A stretch of DNA of 64,000 bases from Chaenocephalus aceratus (GCA_023974075.1 CM043797.1:38010645-38074644); one strand, 5' to 3'. Numbered from the stretch's first letter, positions 1-11,100 are shown. The notes: generated by a model from the letters alone, not told the origin. Translations and numbers: made by a program.

Positions 1-383
1 AACAAATTCAATAAAAGAGTTAGGATAGTAGGGGCACAATCCTAAACTTGTATAATAAAGGCATCCACCATTCCATAGATGATGTATTGATGTGTACATT
101 CTGTATTTAGCTCAGCACATGTTTCATTCATTCAGGTTTACACTTAATGTATTTATTTCAAGATGGAGATTATGACGTATTGACTGTCTGTTTTCCAGAC
201 TGTTGGCACTGGAGCTCATCTCTCTGGACATTACTGCCATCTAGTGTTGAAACACTAGAACAGCTAAAACATTACAAAAACAAAATGTACTCACATCTTC
301 ATTCTTATATAAAATCACAGCCTGATCCACCATTTTGATGAAATCTGAGTAACAATTTTTTTCTCTTTCTTCTTTGTTTTTAG
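1..383 (+). other. zbtb38: zbtb38 5' intron, 3' end
   Basis: No convincing coding sequence is seen here. The stretch ends in a pyrimidine-rich tract (about 357-381) and an AG at 382-383, directly followed by the zbtb38 ATG. This is a good 3' splice site. It suggests that the coding exon is joined to one or more non-coding 5' exons lying upstream, outside the window or unrecognised in it. The small open frame at 147-338 has no recognisable protein. Confidence 0.7.
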
Positions 384-845
384 ATGACCGTGGTGTCTCC
401 ATGCACTCAGAACCTGATGGATAGTGCTCATCCTCACACTGTGCTCAGCAAGCTCAATGAGCAGCGCTCACAAGGCCTCTTCTGCGACGTTACCATCGTG
501 GTGGAGGATGTGAAGTTTCGGGCCCACAAGAACATCCTGGCAGCCTGCAGCGGGTACTTCAGGAACGCTCTGACGACACCTGAGACATGGAGCTCCGACC
601 AAGTGCTGGAGCTGATGGACCTTAAGTCCGAGGTGTTTGCCAGTGTCCTGAACTTCATCTACTGCTCAAAGGTGACATCGCCGGGTGTGGAGGACACACG
701 TGTGCTAGTAGCAGCTGGAAAAAGACTTGGCATTCCTTTTTTGGAGAAGCTTGCAGAACAAGAGAGGCAAGACCAATGTGTGAAATCCACAGACGGCATC
801 AAAGCCACAGTGTCAGTAAAAACGAAACAGGAAAGCTTCCAGGCC
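384..845 (+). CDS. zbtb38: zbtb38 segment 1: BTB/POZ domain
   Basis: The start ATG at 384 directly follows the splice acceptor. Residues about 8-135 form the BTB dimerisation domain, with the typical CDVTIVVEDVKFRAHKNILAA block and the LNFIYCSKV strand-helix. The frame ends at a TGA at 846-848. The next conserved block, which includes the ITNAFSI motif remembered from ZBTB38, is in the following frame (+1), read from about 841. The +1 frame is open only from 820, so the shift lies between 820 and 845. That is too short a space for an intron. Confidence 0.85.
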
Positions 846-3800
846 TGAGAACGTTGACAGGGGGCCACGCATCACCAACGCCTTCTCTATCAATGAAGAG
901 TGTTCTGGGACCAATCTGTTCACCCCTCTGGTCCAAACCAAAGGGGCGAGGCAGTCTCCAGAGGTGGGACAGCTTCCATCAAGTTCTCCTACAACCTCCT
1001 GCCTCAATGTGAACAATGAGACAACCCACGCCCTCTCAGAGCACTCGTATGCAGTGATACAATCATTTGAAGGCAAAGACAGAAGTCAGTGGGATAACAA
1101 GAAGGTCTTTAAGCCGGCAATATCTCAGTCAAAGCAACTCAGTTACAGGAACGCAGGTCCGCTCAAAAAGCGCCACAGGCTGAGACAAAATTTGTGTCGA
1201 AGTATACTTCCAAGACCAGCTGAATCGCAAGCAGATACACCAAATACACCAAATACAAACACCCCGACAGAAGCTGATGGTGTTTCTAAAGAACCTGTTG
1301 CAGTCATGACCCCACCTCCTCTTAGTTCAGAAGCAGAAACAGACAAATGCAAAGGCCCCGGGCTACCAATAGCCACTGACAATGTTCACATGGAGTTAGA
1401 TCCACCAACCCTTTCTGCTCACACTGAAGAAAGCATTTCAATATACGGATGTGAACAATGTCCGGAGATATTCACAAATCAGGCTCTTCTCGTCGTTCAC
1501 TCAGAAGTACATAAAAAACGTTTTATCAGTCATTTGTTTTGCAAGTTTTGTCACAGAAAGTTCATACACCTCAAACGGCTGCGCAACCACGAGCAGGTCT
1601 GTCCCAAGGCTGTGAGAAGATCGCCTAATCAGGATTCTTCTGACATATCAACCAAAGAGGTGGAACTACATTCAGATTCAGACGAGCCTAACACTGAGAG
1701 CAACGCAATGCAGCTTCCTTCTGCTGACCTCTCCACCCCAGAGCCCCTTGAAATGGACCAATCAGAGCCTTCGCAGGACGAGAAGGCGGTGAGACCAGGC
1801 GGCAGTCAGAGGAGATACAACTGCAGTGTGTGTAAACGCGTCTACATCACCTTATCCAGTCTGAAGCGGCACGAAAATGTACATTCCTGGCAGAGAGCAT
1901 ACCCCTGTCATTATTGTAATAAAGTGTTTGCATTGGCAGAGTATCGAACAAAGCACGAAATCTGGCACACAGGGGAACGCCGCTATCAGTGCATTTTCTG
2001 CCTGGAGACATTCATGACATATTATATCTTAAAGAACCATCAGAAGTCTTTTCACGGCATTGATCCTAATCTAGCTGTTAAGAAAAAATCCGCTAACGGT
2101 GGTTTGAAAGCCAGTGTTTATCCAATCAAACTCTACAGGATTCTGCCTATGAAGTTTAGAAAGAGAAAATACAAGACATACAGTCAGACATTTTCAGAGG
2201 TTGATGAAACAGGCGACAAAGCCACGCCGGAGAGCAACTCTGTCATCCCTCCGTTTGAAGAAAGGAGTCTCATCAGTAAATCTGACTCTGTTTCATTCCC
2301 TCTGACATTCATGGCAACTCCAAAGATGGTGTCATCTGTCATGCCACGCATCAGCTTTGACAAGCCATGTGACCAAGATGTTGACCAAAGTGATTTGGGA
2401 AGAAAAGAGGCGGAGAATGAAAATTCACCAAACATGGACTTTGAGTTTCCCGCTATAAGTTTCAAAGGTGATTCTACAGTACTTAGTAACTCAGAGCACA
2501 TCAGTCATAATGTTCCGTTCTTTAACTCTTTGAACACTGTTAAAAAGCTAGGTGAGCTATCAGCTTCTGCAAAAAGGGTTGAGGATATGACCAAGGAGCT
2601 TCTTCAATCAAGCAATGAGAATCTGGCATACGATAAAAAGGTAGGGGCAAAGACTGAAACATATATCGCCAAACCCGCGTGCCCGGGTCCATCTGTGGAT
2701 GGTGCCGCCATGCCGCTCTGTCAGATAACAGTGAAAATAGGCAACTGAGGCCATAATCTGCCGCCAGATCAAAGGTTCCAAGCTCTTCCCCAGAAAGAAA
2801 AGGAGAATCAGAGAATCGGGTGAAGAGGAGAGCTCCAGTCCGTGTCTTCCAACACGGGAAACCTCGGAGAGCCCTCGGCTCCGACTGAGACAGGAAGTCG
2901 CTTCTGCCAACGCGCATACGAAGACATACGAAGATCCCAATGACTGCGACACAGCCGACATGCTGTGGCGCCCTTACTATTCTTACAAATCCAAAAAGAA
3001 AACAAAGAAGTTGAGTTTGCACAGAAAGGCTTTGTTTCACGGTTATCCGGAAACATCTGTAGATAGAACGGCTGCAAGTGAGGCCCACATCGAGAAAAGT
3101 AGTTGGCTGATAGAAGAGAGCACGTCCGGTGGGAGTGGAGAAATGAGACGGAGCCTCAGCAAGAACTCCAGCCCGAGAGCCACCTACATGTGTGACATCT
3201 GTGACAGCTCGTTCATCACAGAGACAGGTCTGAGAGCTCATGTTATTGGTTCCCACCCATGTTTCTGTCGCACATGCGGTAAACAAGGTCCTCCTGGTGA
3301 GGCACCGGCCGGTGGGGATTACATCTGCAGCAGCTGTATGGAGAATGGCTCCTGCTTTGATAATACATCACGGAGCCCCAACCCAGAGAAGAAGTATCGC
3401 TGCTCCTTCTGTCCCCAACGGTTTCTTTATCTTGCCACCAAGAGAAGCCATGAGAAAAAACACAAGGAGACAAACGAGGAGGGATATAACTCTGACAACT
3501 TCACACCGTGCTCTCAAAACTCCGCACACCTGCGTGAAGATACTAAACAAGACATCCAAATAGAAAACAGTGGCAACCAAGGGGACGCTGAAATAAAAAG
3601 TGAAAGAGTGGACGAAGAATATCTTTCCATTGATAAAATGAATCCTAAAATAGAGGACACGACAGGTGACTTAGTGTCTTTACCTACCTACCAAGACATG
3701 TCATACTCCAAAATTAAAAGTCCGTTATCGCCGTGCGTCGGCACAGTGTTTTCCCCGACATCCTCCAGGGTGAAAAATAAAATGCCGAAGAAAAGGATCA

Positions 3801-4263
3801 ATCCACAGCAATCGATGCATCTTGTGTCAAAAAAGCAAATCTGTGACAGAGACAGTGACGGCAACAAGGACATTTTGATGGGGCAAAAAACGACCAGTCA
3901 CAATGATCTTGATAATTCCTATAAACTCTTGAGGAGAGATGACTCTGAAACTCAAGGTAGCCACATTTCTATACACAAGCCGGAGAAATGGACGTGCAAA
4001 GAGGAGCCATTTTTCTGAAGATTTCTGAGGAAATCAATTGGCAAAAAAAGAGAAAGATACTTGACGTTAAACCACTGCTTTTGGTGAGGAAATTCAAGAG
4101 CGTTGTCTTTGCAGCCGAGCTTAACGAAATGTGTTTGAAAGGACTAACAATAAGGACCTATGGTGCGTACCAGTCATACTGGGAAGTTGGAAATCATAGC
4201 TGTGCATGGCGTCAAACGAAAGTTGAGGTGTTCCAGTACAACACGTCAGAAAACCAAAGCTAG
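384..4263 (+). CDS. zbtb38: Zinc finger and BTB domain protein 38-like, single coding exon with apparent frame breaks
   Basis: This encodes a nuclear transcription factor of the Kaiso group (ZBTB33, ZBTB4, ZBTB38), a family known to bind methylated CpG and repress transcription. The order seen is an N-terminal BTB domain, two zinc fingers, the characteristic trio of Kaiso-type fingers, a long acidic/serine-rich linker, the VKIGN and GSKLF motifs, and C-terminal fingers ending in CPQRFLYLATKRSHEKKH. The whole coding part lies in one exon, as in human ZBTB38. Conserved protein is continuous from 384 to at least 4018 but changes frame near 820-845, near 2741-2745 and probably near 4010-4014. Total length is about 1210-1290 codons depending on the end used, close to human ZBTB38 (about 1195). 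A decayed pseudogene would normally carry scattered stops, and none is seen, so base errors or very recent lesions are more likely. Polyadenylation candidates follow at 4840 and 4972. Confidence 0.85.
841..2745 (+). CDS. zbtb38: zbtb38 segment 2: linker and Kaiso-type zinc fingers
   Basis: This segment is read in the second frame. Zinc finger 1 is at about 1444-1512 (CEQC...HSEVH) and finger 2 at about 1531-1605 (CKFC...H...C type). The family-defining fingers 3-5 are at about 1813-2058, with the CSVCKRVYITLSSLKRHENV, CHYCNKVFALAEYRTKHEIW and CIFCLETFMTYYILKNHQKS blocks. They are followed by the basic KFRKRKYKTY stretch typical of ZBTB38/Kaiso. It ends at the VKIGN motif, after which a TGA (2746-2748) interrupts this frame. 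The next conserved residues continue one base later. Confidence 0.87.
2747..4018 (+). CDS. zbtb38: zbtb38 segment 3: C-terminal region and zinc fingers
   Basis: This segment is read in a third frame beginning EAIICRQIKGSKLFPRKKRR, which continues the VKIGN motif of the previous segment. It contains the WRPYYSYKSKKK motif (about 2966-3001), a C2H2 finger at about 3185-3260 (CDIC...H), a cysteine-rich stretch (FCRTCG...CSSC, about 3262-3340) and a last finger at about 3392-3463 (CSFCPQRFLYLATKRSH). From memory, human ZBTB38 has regular tandem C2H2 fingers here. This copy appears to have fewer or degenerate ones, which may be normal for fish. The frame stops at TGA 4016-4018. Confidence 0.82.
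   Translation, partial: EAIICRQIKGSKLFPRKKRRIRESGEEESSSPCLPTRETSESPRLRLRQEVASANAHTKTYEDPNDCDTADMLWRPYYSYKSKKKTKKLSLHRKALFHGYPETSVDRTAASEAHIEKSSWLIEESTSGGSGEMRRSLSKNSSPRATYMCDICDSSFITETGLRAHVIGSHPCFCRTCGKQGPPGEAPAGGDYICSSCMENGSCFDNTSRSPNPEKKYRCSFCPQRFLYLATKRSHEKKHKETNEEGYNSDNFTPCSQNSAHLREDTKQDIQIENSGNQGDAEIKSERVDEEYLSIDKMNPKIEDTTGDLVSLPTYQDMSYSKIKSPLSPCVGTVFSPTSSRVKNKMPKKRINPQQSMHLVSKKQICDRDSDGNKDILMGQKTTSHNDLDNSYKLLRRDDSETQGSHISIHKPEKWTCKEEPFF
4019..4263 (+). CDS. zbtb38: Possible zbtb38 C-terminal tail in another frame
   Basis: An uninterrupted frame of about 80 codons follows the stop at 4016-4018, in the -1 frame relative to segment 3. It ends at TAG 4261-4263. If one T were missing from the T5 run at 4010-4014, the preceding residues EEPFF would continue into LKISEEINWQKKRK without a stop. 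I do not recognise the tail from any family member. It could equally be 3' UTR that is open by chance. Confidence 0.4.
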
Positions 4264-5170
4264 CCAGGTTAGCTTTGTTAGCAGCTCCATTTTACACACA
4301 TACTCCGTAGCAACATGTCCGCTTATAAAGGTTGGACAATCATGTGTGTACGAATGTTTTAAGGGGACATGATTATGACAGGAGTTGTAATAGACTGTAC
4401 ATTTCTCAAACTGTTCAGGTGAGCTTCTCCTCACCTTTAACTCCAGCAGCAGGATTTTAGACCAACCAGGACAAATGCAATTCTTCTTCCCTCCAGAACT
4501 CAGCAACGGAGTGTTATTTGTGTTGATAGGACCTTCTGAAACAGACTGCACTTTGTCTGTTGTCTATGCATATGGCAGACACACTGGCATGACTTAAAGC
4601 AATTAAATAGGATGGGTACGATGTGTTGGAGAACTGAAAAGCTGCCTAGTGTGGTGACATCTTCACTTCTGTCACACTTTTGAGTTTCACGTTCAGTTAC
4701 CTGGCCATGGTGAGTTGCACTTTATATTTAGACTATGCTTATCTGATTGTTAAATACTTTGATTGATATATTAAAGTTTCTATTGAGATGAAAGTAACCA
4801 CTTATATGTTTTAATATGTATCAAACATGTAATAATTCAAATAAATGTTGTTGATATTATAAACAGTTACATCCTGTCCTTCTTTGGCCTGGTTCTGAAT
4901 CAAATACAAATGACTCTCAACTTACAGTTTTTGACTAACCACTGACTAATCACACTTACTAATGCTCAGATAATAAAGAGGATCATTACAGACAGCTAAA
5001 ACGTAAATGTGTGGAGTGGAACATTTAAAAACAGTAGGATTTTAACGACCGTATTTTCACAAATCCTGTTCAGAGCAAAGAATTTCCTAAATATAAACCC
5101 ACATGGAGGTTATCCGCTGCTCCCGGTCCTTAAGGGACCTGCCGCCCATCTGAGAAGTCCATTCCCTCGT
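4264..5170 (+). other. zbtb38 3' UTR and downstream DNA
   Basis: No coding sequence is seen. The stretch contains AT-rich DNA and two AATAAA hexamers, at 4840-4845 and 4972-4977. Confidence 0.5.
4840..4845 (+). terminator. Candidate polyadenylation signal for zbtb38
   Basis: A canonical AATAAA lies about 580 bases after the last open frame of zbtb38 and is followed by T-rich sequence. A second AATAAA is at 4972-4977. Choice between them cannot be made from sequence alone. Confidence 0.45.
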
Positions 5171-5176
5171 TCTTCC

Positions 5177-5204
5177 ACACACACACACACACACGCACGC
5201 ACGC

Positions 5205-5248
<44 letters not shown>
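5177..5248. repeat. (CA)n microsatellite
   Basis: This is a CA dinucleotide run with a few CG interruptions. Confidence 0.95.
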
Positions 5249-5250
<2 letters not shown>

Positions 5251-5258
5251 CATGTATA

Positions 5259-5471
5259 CATCACTTCAGGGGACATTACATGGACTTACATGCATTTCCT
5301 GGAGACGTATCCTAACCTTAACCATAACCAACACATGCCTAACCCTAACCCTTACCCTAAAATTAATGATTCACCTTATGGGGACCTCCAATTTGTCCCC
5401 ATAAGGGAGGCGAGTCCCCACACGTGACTGTGTAAACAGATTTAGGTCCCCAAAAGTATAGTAATGCTAGA

Positions 5472-5472
<1 letters not shown>
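5259..5472. repeat. Dispersed repeat with telomere-like CCTAACC motifs between two CA runs
   Basis: The segment starts at about GGGGACATTACATGGACTTA and contains several CCTAACC-type units (about 5311-5362) and the short inverted words GGGGACC and GTCCCC. It is bounded by CA microsatellites on both sides. I recall similar CA-flanked blocks as dispersed repeats in fish genomes. The family is unnamed here. Confidence 0.55.

Positions 5473-5509
<37 letters not shown>
5473..5509. repeat. (CA)n microsatellite
   Basis: A perfect CA run closes the repeat block that begins at about 5177. Confidence 0.95.
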
Positions 5510-5814
5510 TGCATCTGTATTTAGAGTTGGGCCTCAAGACACAGTTTCCAGATGTTTCTGAATTCCTTGCTTCTTTCTAAGACTTGGCGCGTGATGTAAC
5601 AGATGGATCATGAATTTGAGGTACGAGGCACTGCTCAACACACTGCTTATGCCATGGAGGCTATTTGTCATTAGTTTAAAAAAGGATAATTACTTTTTAA
5701 ACGCTCATAGCAGCAATTCATGTAGTAAAACTGATACTGTTCCAGATTAAAGGTGAGCAGCATTTTCAATTATGTTTCATTCATGACAAGTTAACTAATG
5801 GCATCGGGAGCCAA

Positions 5815-6125
5815 CTCCGGCAGTGGCTCAGTCAGTAGGGGCGTGGACTGGGAGCTGTCGGGTCGCCGGTTCAAGTCCCCGAACAGACCTAAATATGGAG
5901 TGTGGACTGCTACTTGGAGAGGTCCCAGTTCACCTCCTGCCCTGCCGTGGTGCCCTTGAGCAAGGCACCGGACACCTCCCTTCCCCCCTCACTCCCATTG
6001 CTCCCCGGGCGCTGTACCATAGCTGCCCACTGCTCCTAGTATTAGGATGGGTTAAAAGCATCATCACTGTGTGCTGTGTGCGACCATTAAAGAGGGGTTC
6101 ATCCCTCCCACTTATATATGCACTT
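5815..6125 (+). mobile_element. tRNA-derived SINE
   Basis: The head resembles a tRNA gene: an A-box-like TGGCTCAGTCAGTAGG and a B box GGTTCAAGTCC at 5868-5878. The body carries GAGCAAGGCACC and CTCCCCGGGCGCTG, shared with the copy at 27666-27898. It is therefore a SINE rather than a functional tRNA gene. It lies between the two genes. Confidence 0.75.
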
Positions 6126-7940
6126 TGAGATAAGTAAAACCATTTTTTTTAATGTTAAATATTCATATTATTGTTTAGTTAAGGAACGGGGGATATAATC
6201 ACTGTATTGTACAACAGCTACTTTTGTAAAATATGATACAAGTCCAAGAGGGACTTCACATAATGATAAATAGTTCTTATTTTTTCGATGTTGTAAAACA
6301 CTTTAGAAATGTTTTATTGGTCTCATTTATTACGGGATTTCAAATACAAAGATGTCCTTTATAAAGCCTTAACTTAACGACTATATTAGATACAAAGACG
6401 CCATATATTTTATATTAATATTCATAATGTCACAATGTTTTTCGGATTCGTTTGTGACATGATTTGCAGTTTAGAAGATAGAGCAAAAGTGATCTTAATA
6501 AAGTGCTGTAAACTGGTGCCACCTACATGTAAACAGGAGACAATACATATACATAGATTAAAATGCATACCTGTTGCCTCCAAGCCTTCCTGCTACTATC
6601 GGTGATGAGGATCGTGTCGTGTGTTTTTATCCAATCAAGATCATCTGGAAAGAGAGGAACATGAAATGATGTATGTGATGTTATCATCCAATGGGATTTG
6701 ATTACTGATTGAGATGAATGTAAATAAGTCATCTTTGAATCTAAGATTTTGAAAACGTGTGCAATATTGCTTATACACTTGAAGTCCCCCCCAAAATCCC
6801 ATACGTATCAGCAGATGTTTTCTAATGAACCCACATAAAACATAATCTCCTTCATGTATTATAATCTTTTAAAGGAACATGCTAAAAACATCCATTTACC
6901 ACAGCTACTCCTAAACTGCTATGTGTTCCTCTTATTGTGTAGTTTCTAAAGGCACCTACATCTCGTACTCTTTGGTTGAAATCTAAATTTGCATTCATTT
7001 AGCCTGCCAACTTTTTCTATATCCCATAGCTGTGATGTTTGCAGATATTTCAACAGCGTCACTTTCCATCATTTGCTTCTGACCTTTGTGAGGTTTCTTT
7101 TGCAATATTGTTAAGATCTCACCAGTTGCATAAGCCTGAAAAAAGGAGTGGTAATTCATACACATATGCAGACAGTATTGGAAGAAATATGTTACTTAGA
7201 TATTATACTCGAGTAAAATAGGCTGTGATAAATCCTTACATTTAAAATCTAACTTAGATATAAGTAGAAGAGTATCATCTATACTATAGCTATACCAAAA
7301 TGACCAAAAAGTAAAAGTTGTTTTTGTGCAGAATGACCCATTTCAGAATCATATTGTGTGTATAGTGTGTGAAGTTACTGAATCTTTCAAATTGAGGTAT
7401 AAGGTGGAGGAAAAGGTGCAAAATAAAAAGTAGCACATATGGAAATAGGCCAAGTCAAGTTCAAGTAGGCTACCTCAAATTTAGTGTTAATGTTAATGCA
7501 CATTTTAAAAGTGCCCTAGTCAGCTTTAGGGACATTATCACTTTGTTTTATTCAATTATTTACAATACATGTTTCAATAATATTAGTAAGTGGGCTAAAT
7601 TAAACGTGTATTGGAGTAGTAGAATCTGAAGCTTATATTCGAAATACTCAAGTTAAGTACCTCAAATTGAACTTAATGAACTTAACAACTTCCAACATCT
7701 GAATACAGGCAGTGTTAACCAAAAAAAACATTATTATATGTTCTTTAAGTTAGCTTAATATAGCTAGCTGAACTTCTCCACAAGTCAAAGTAGTCCTCGT
7801 TGAGCAGAGCATTGGCGTTGGATAATGAGCAACACTAAATACAGGTATTAAATCCCCTGTATACACTCCTACCATCTACCTCCAGCATGAAGTGCTCGTG
7901 TTTAGAGGGAAGCTTATATTCCTCCACACGTTTTAAAGCA
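6126..7940. other. Intergenic DNA, no gene recognised
   Basis: This is AT-rich DNA with short open frames only. No exon with splice signals or recognisable protein was found. The part near 7180-7690 contains words such as TACTCAAGTTAAGTA, reminiscent of a common fish MITE, but no boundaries are clear. Confidence 0.5.
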
Positions 7941-8107
7941 GCAGTGTGTGCGGGACGGTGACGCGGCAGTGGGGCTGGCTCTCCTCCGCTCTGCCTGCTT
8001 CATAAACGGATATGAGAGAGCAGCACCGGAGCGGCAGTCAACGCTGACCATGGCGGAAGAGGACGACGCGACGGTTAGGATTTTACAGAGCCTGCGGGGG
8101 AAAATAT
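7940..8107 (+). promoter_or_regulatory. rasa2: rasa2 5' UTR and GC-rich promoter-proximal region
   Basis: Base composition changes from AT-rich to GC- and CpG-rich at about 7945-8250, around the first coding exon, as expected for a CpG-type promoter. The transcription start is not determinable by eye. Confidence 0.5.
8050..8107 (+). CDS. rasa2: rasa2 exon 1 (coding part)
   Basis: Residues 1-19 plus one base. It starts [19 protein letters not shown] and ends before the donor GTAAGT. The first base of the Cys20 codon is in this exon. Confidence 0.9.
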
Positions 8108-11100
8108 GTAAGTCTAACCGGAGGGGATGCGATGTTTCCCGGCTCTCACAATGGGGTGAGGTCGGTGGGGAGAAGCTGGCGGAGAGGGGAAGCCGGAGGG
8201 GCGCGGCGTGCCATCAACAGTGTGTGTGGAGGCAGCGGTTGATCTGGTCGGTATACTGGCTGCTGTTAGCTTAGCTTAGCATGCTAACAGCAGCAGCAGC
8301 AGCAGCCCGATAGCTTGTTGTGGACGCTGTGGAGTTAGCCTAGCATGCTAACATCAGCCTGGTAGCGGCTTGTTGTGAACGCTGTGGAGTTAGCCTAGCA
8401 TGCTAACAGCAGCCCGGTAGCTTGTTGTGAATGATTTCATTCATGGAGCCGCCGTCAGTTGTTGCTGTTCTAGCCCACTGGGTGTTTGAAGCATATTTGA
8501 AAATTGAACCGTTTTCAAAATAAGGCTGTTTTTATTGTGTTTGTGGATTTGTTGTTTAAAGCTAGGTTAATGTTGGTGGGAAAGTAGGCTAGCTTACTAA
8601 CATAGTAACCAAGTAGGTTTATTCGAGTGATGTATTTAGGGGGACTTGTGATTTACTTGAGTAAATGTGTTGCAACTTCGTATGTCTACCCCACTACAAT
8701 TCAAATGTTAATGTCCTTTTGCTCGACTACATTTATTTAAAACCTTTAGTTACTTTGCAGATTATATAATCAACACTTAAATAAGACTTTAGTTACGCCT
8801 GAAGTAACAATAACAAGCTAGCCTGCAGTATGCAAATATATTAAATAAGCTGCACCTTTAACAGCTCTGATAACAGTCAATGCATGACTTTTACTTGTAA
8901 TAGCATTCCTACTCTCTGGTACTTCTACTTTTAATTAGGTACAATAATTTGAGTACTTCTTCAACCTCTGCTTACTAACAACCGCTTTAACATATATGGA
9001 TAGATATGGATGGAGACTTAATTCATTCAAGTTGGGAAATTGTTTTTGTCACCGCAGCATTTTTGACAGCAAGAATTACATGTAAAATAAACCTTTTTAT
9101 AAGCAAATATATTCACATAAAAAAGACATACATAACGAAGAGTATCTAAGAATACACACTATAAAATATACAGATTACATGAGAATTCTCTCTAATATAG
9201 CAATCTACTAAAGGGACAGAAACATATACACATACTAATATACAATACAATTGTGCACTGTAGCTTTTCATTAAAAGTAAAATATATCCTGTGAGGAAGT
9301 GTAAGTAGGCCCATTTTTCATGATTATAGAAAGGGAAACCCATGGAGCAGTGAGTTCTCTGCCAGAGTTGTTGTATAGTGAGTGTATATACTCACTGCAG
9401 CCTGTTTTTTCAGCAAAGACATAACGCTGTACTGTAAAGCATATCAAATAAGATCTAAAATAGTTGGTCCTTTTTCATTGTTTAATCTCAAACAATCTTC
9501 TCAAGTGTTGCCACCTTTTTTTTTTTAAGGTTAAATATCATTAAACTGCCAACTATATAACCTTACTACTGCCAATAACCTACATTGTATCATGGTTTTT
9601 TGATTAATAGGCGGCAGAAGACCCAACTGGAGGACTCTATTTTAAGTTTCGTCTCAACACACAGCTTTGCTCTCTGACCTGCATCTGGAGGCTTTAGTAC
9701 AGAAACATTTATATGCAATCATCATGTCTGTTATGCAACACTAGACGCATGATTACAGCATCTTGGTGGTAGTACAGTAATACAATAGTCCTGCATGTGG
9801 GGTCCAAATCCAGAATGTTGGCTTCAAAGCCAATTTCCTCATCCTCTCATGCAGGCTCGTCCAGGCTGCCTGTTTGAATGTGTAAATGTGTTTTTCTTCT
9901 GCTAAATCACTCAACAGTAAAATGTGTATGGCTGATATTCAAAAGATTAGGCCATTACCAACGTTTTGCGATCGAATGAGTGGTCCCATTTACATATATT
10001 TACTCATAGAGATATGCAGCATGCCATTTATATTATTTTTTAACCCACATGCATTAGTGTACAACCACTGCTCCACCATCCTCTCCGTTGGTTAAAAGTA
10101 ATTTATTATGGTTAGGATTACATATGCCCTAGTGGCATTGCTTCATCTCAACTGGGAAAGTAGACTTCAGCGTTGTCAATCTTCAGACGAAATTAAAGCA
10201 GATTTTTAAAGTTGAATAATAATGATTATTGTTATTTAAAATATAGGCTCTGGTTGAGTAAGGCTAGGCACACAGTGGGAAGACAAATGTCAGTTTCACT
10301 ACTATGAATTAATGTGAAAACGGTAAGCAGAACAAAATAGAGGAACTACCGTGGCATGTAACTCACTTTGCAGTCTTACGAAACTCCATTCTTCCTCGTT
10401 CACGCTTTGTCCTTTTTCCTTTAGCCTACATCGATGGAGGCATTCTGTAAAAATATAGGCTGTCTTGGCAGCAGTTGTATGGTACTTTGATATATACCCT
10501 TGTTTGCCTCTTTGTCAGAATAAAAGGAGGAAAAGGCCAGTTGACTCGGCAGTGTTCAGCTGAGCTATTCTTTAGGCAGACTCTGACCTTTTGTTGGGTT
10601 TTCACAAGGTGACATGCTTCTGTTTTTACTGGAAATGTTGTTGAAGAGACGACAGTAGGGTTGGTTGGCTAAGTAAACTGTTTGTAGCTGTGTGCATATG
10701 TGCTCTACTCCCACCAGGTAACCCTAGTCCAAGCTTAGAGACAGCGTGGCTGTTTTCTCCGACCGTTCCTAAGATTAGCCATACACCGGCATTATTAATA
10801 GCCTGTTTAAAACGCTCACTGGTGGCTTTCCTTCATTAAGTCTCCAGCTGGGCTTAAGGTACCTATCCACTGCTATGGGACCAATTTAGACTCCTGCCAC
10901 TCTAATCCACCAGTCCTAAATCGGTTCCACGTTATTGATAGTGCTACTTATCTGGCTTTGATTTCTTGTATGTTTGTTTCGTACAAAACCCCATGGCATA
11001 CAATCTCGGACTGCCTGGGGATGTGATGGAAGCGTGTGTCGAGTCGAGTGGTGTGAGTTTCAAAGGTGTTTGTCATTTCTGAATCAGCGCTGTACCGTCG

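Noticed and set aside
820..845. A very short intron explaining the first zbtb38 frame change
   Set aside because: The interval is at most 26 bases with no GT-AG pair of workable size; vertebrate introns are longer.
2540..3286. 248-codon minus-strand open frame
   Set aside because: It is the antisense shadow of the zbtb38 coding exon; no recognisable protein.
5311..5362. True telomere or chromosome end
   Set aside because: Only a few imperfect CCTAACC units occur, inside a dispersed repeat between two genes.
5009..5404. Open frame of 131 codons across the CA repeat
   Set aside because: It consists largely of translated microsatellite and telomere-like words; no splice or start context.
5815..6125. 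Functional tRNA gene
   Set aside because: A-box and B-box-like words are present, but the sequence continues into a SINE body and the cloverleaf is degenerate. The same applies to 27666, 37442 and 46846.
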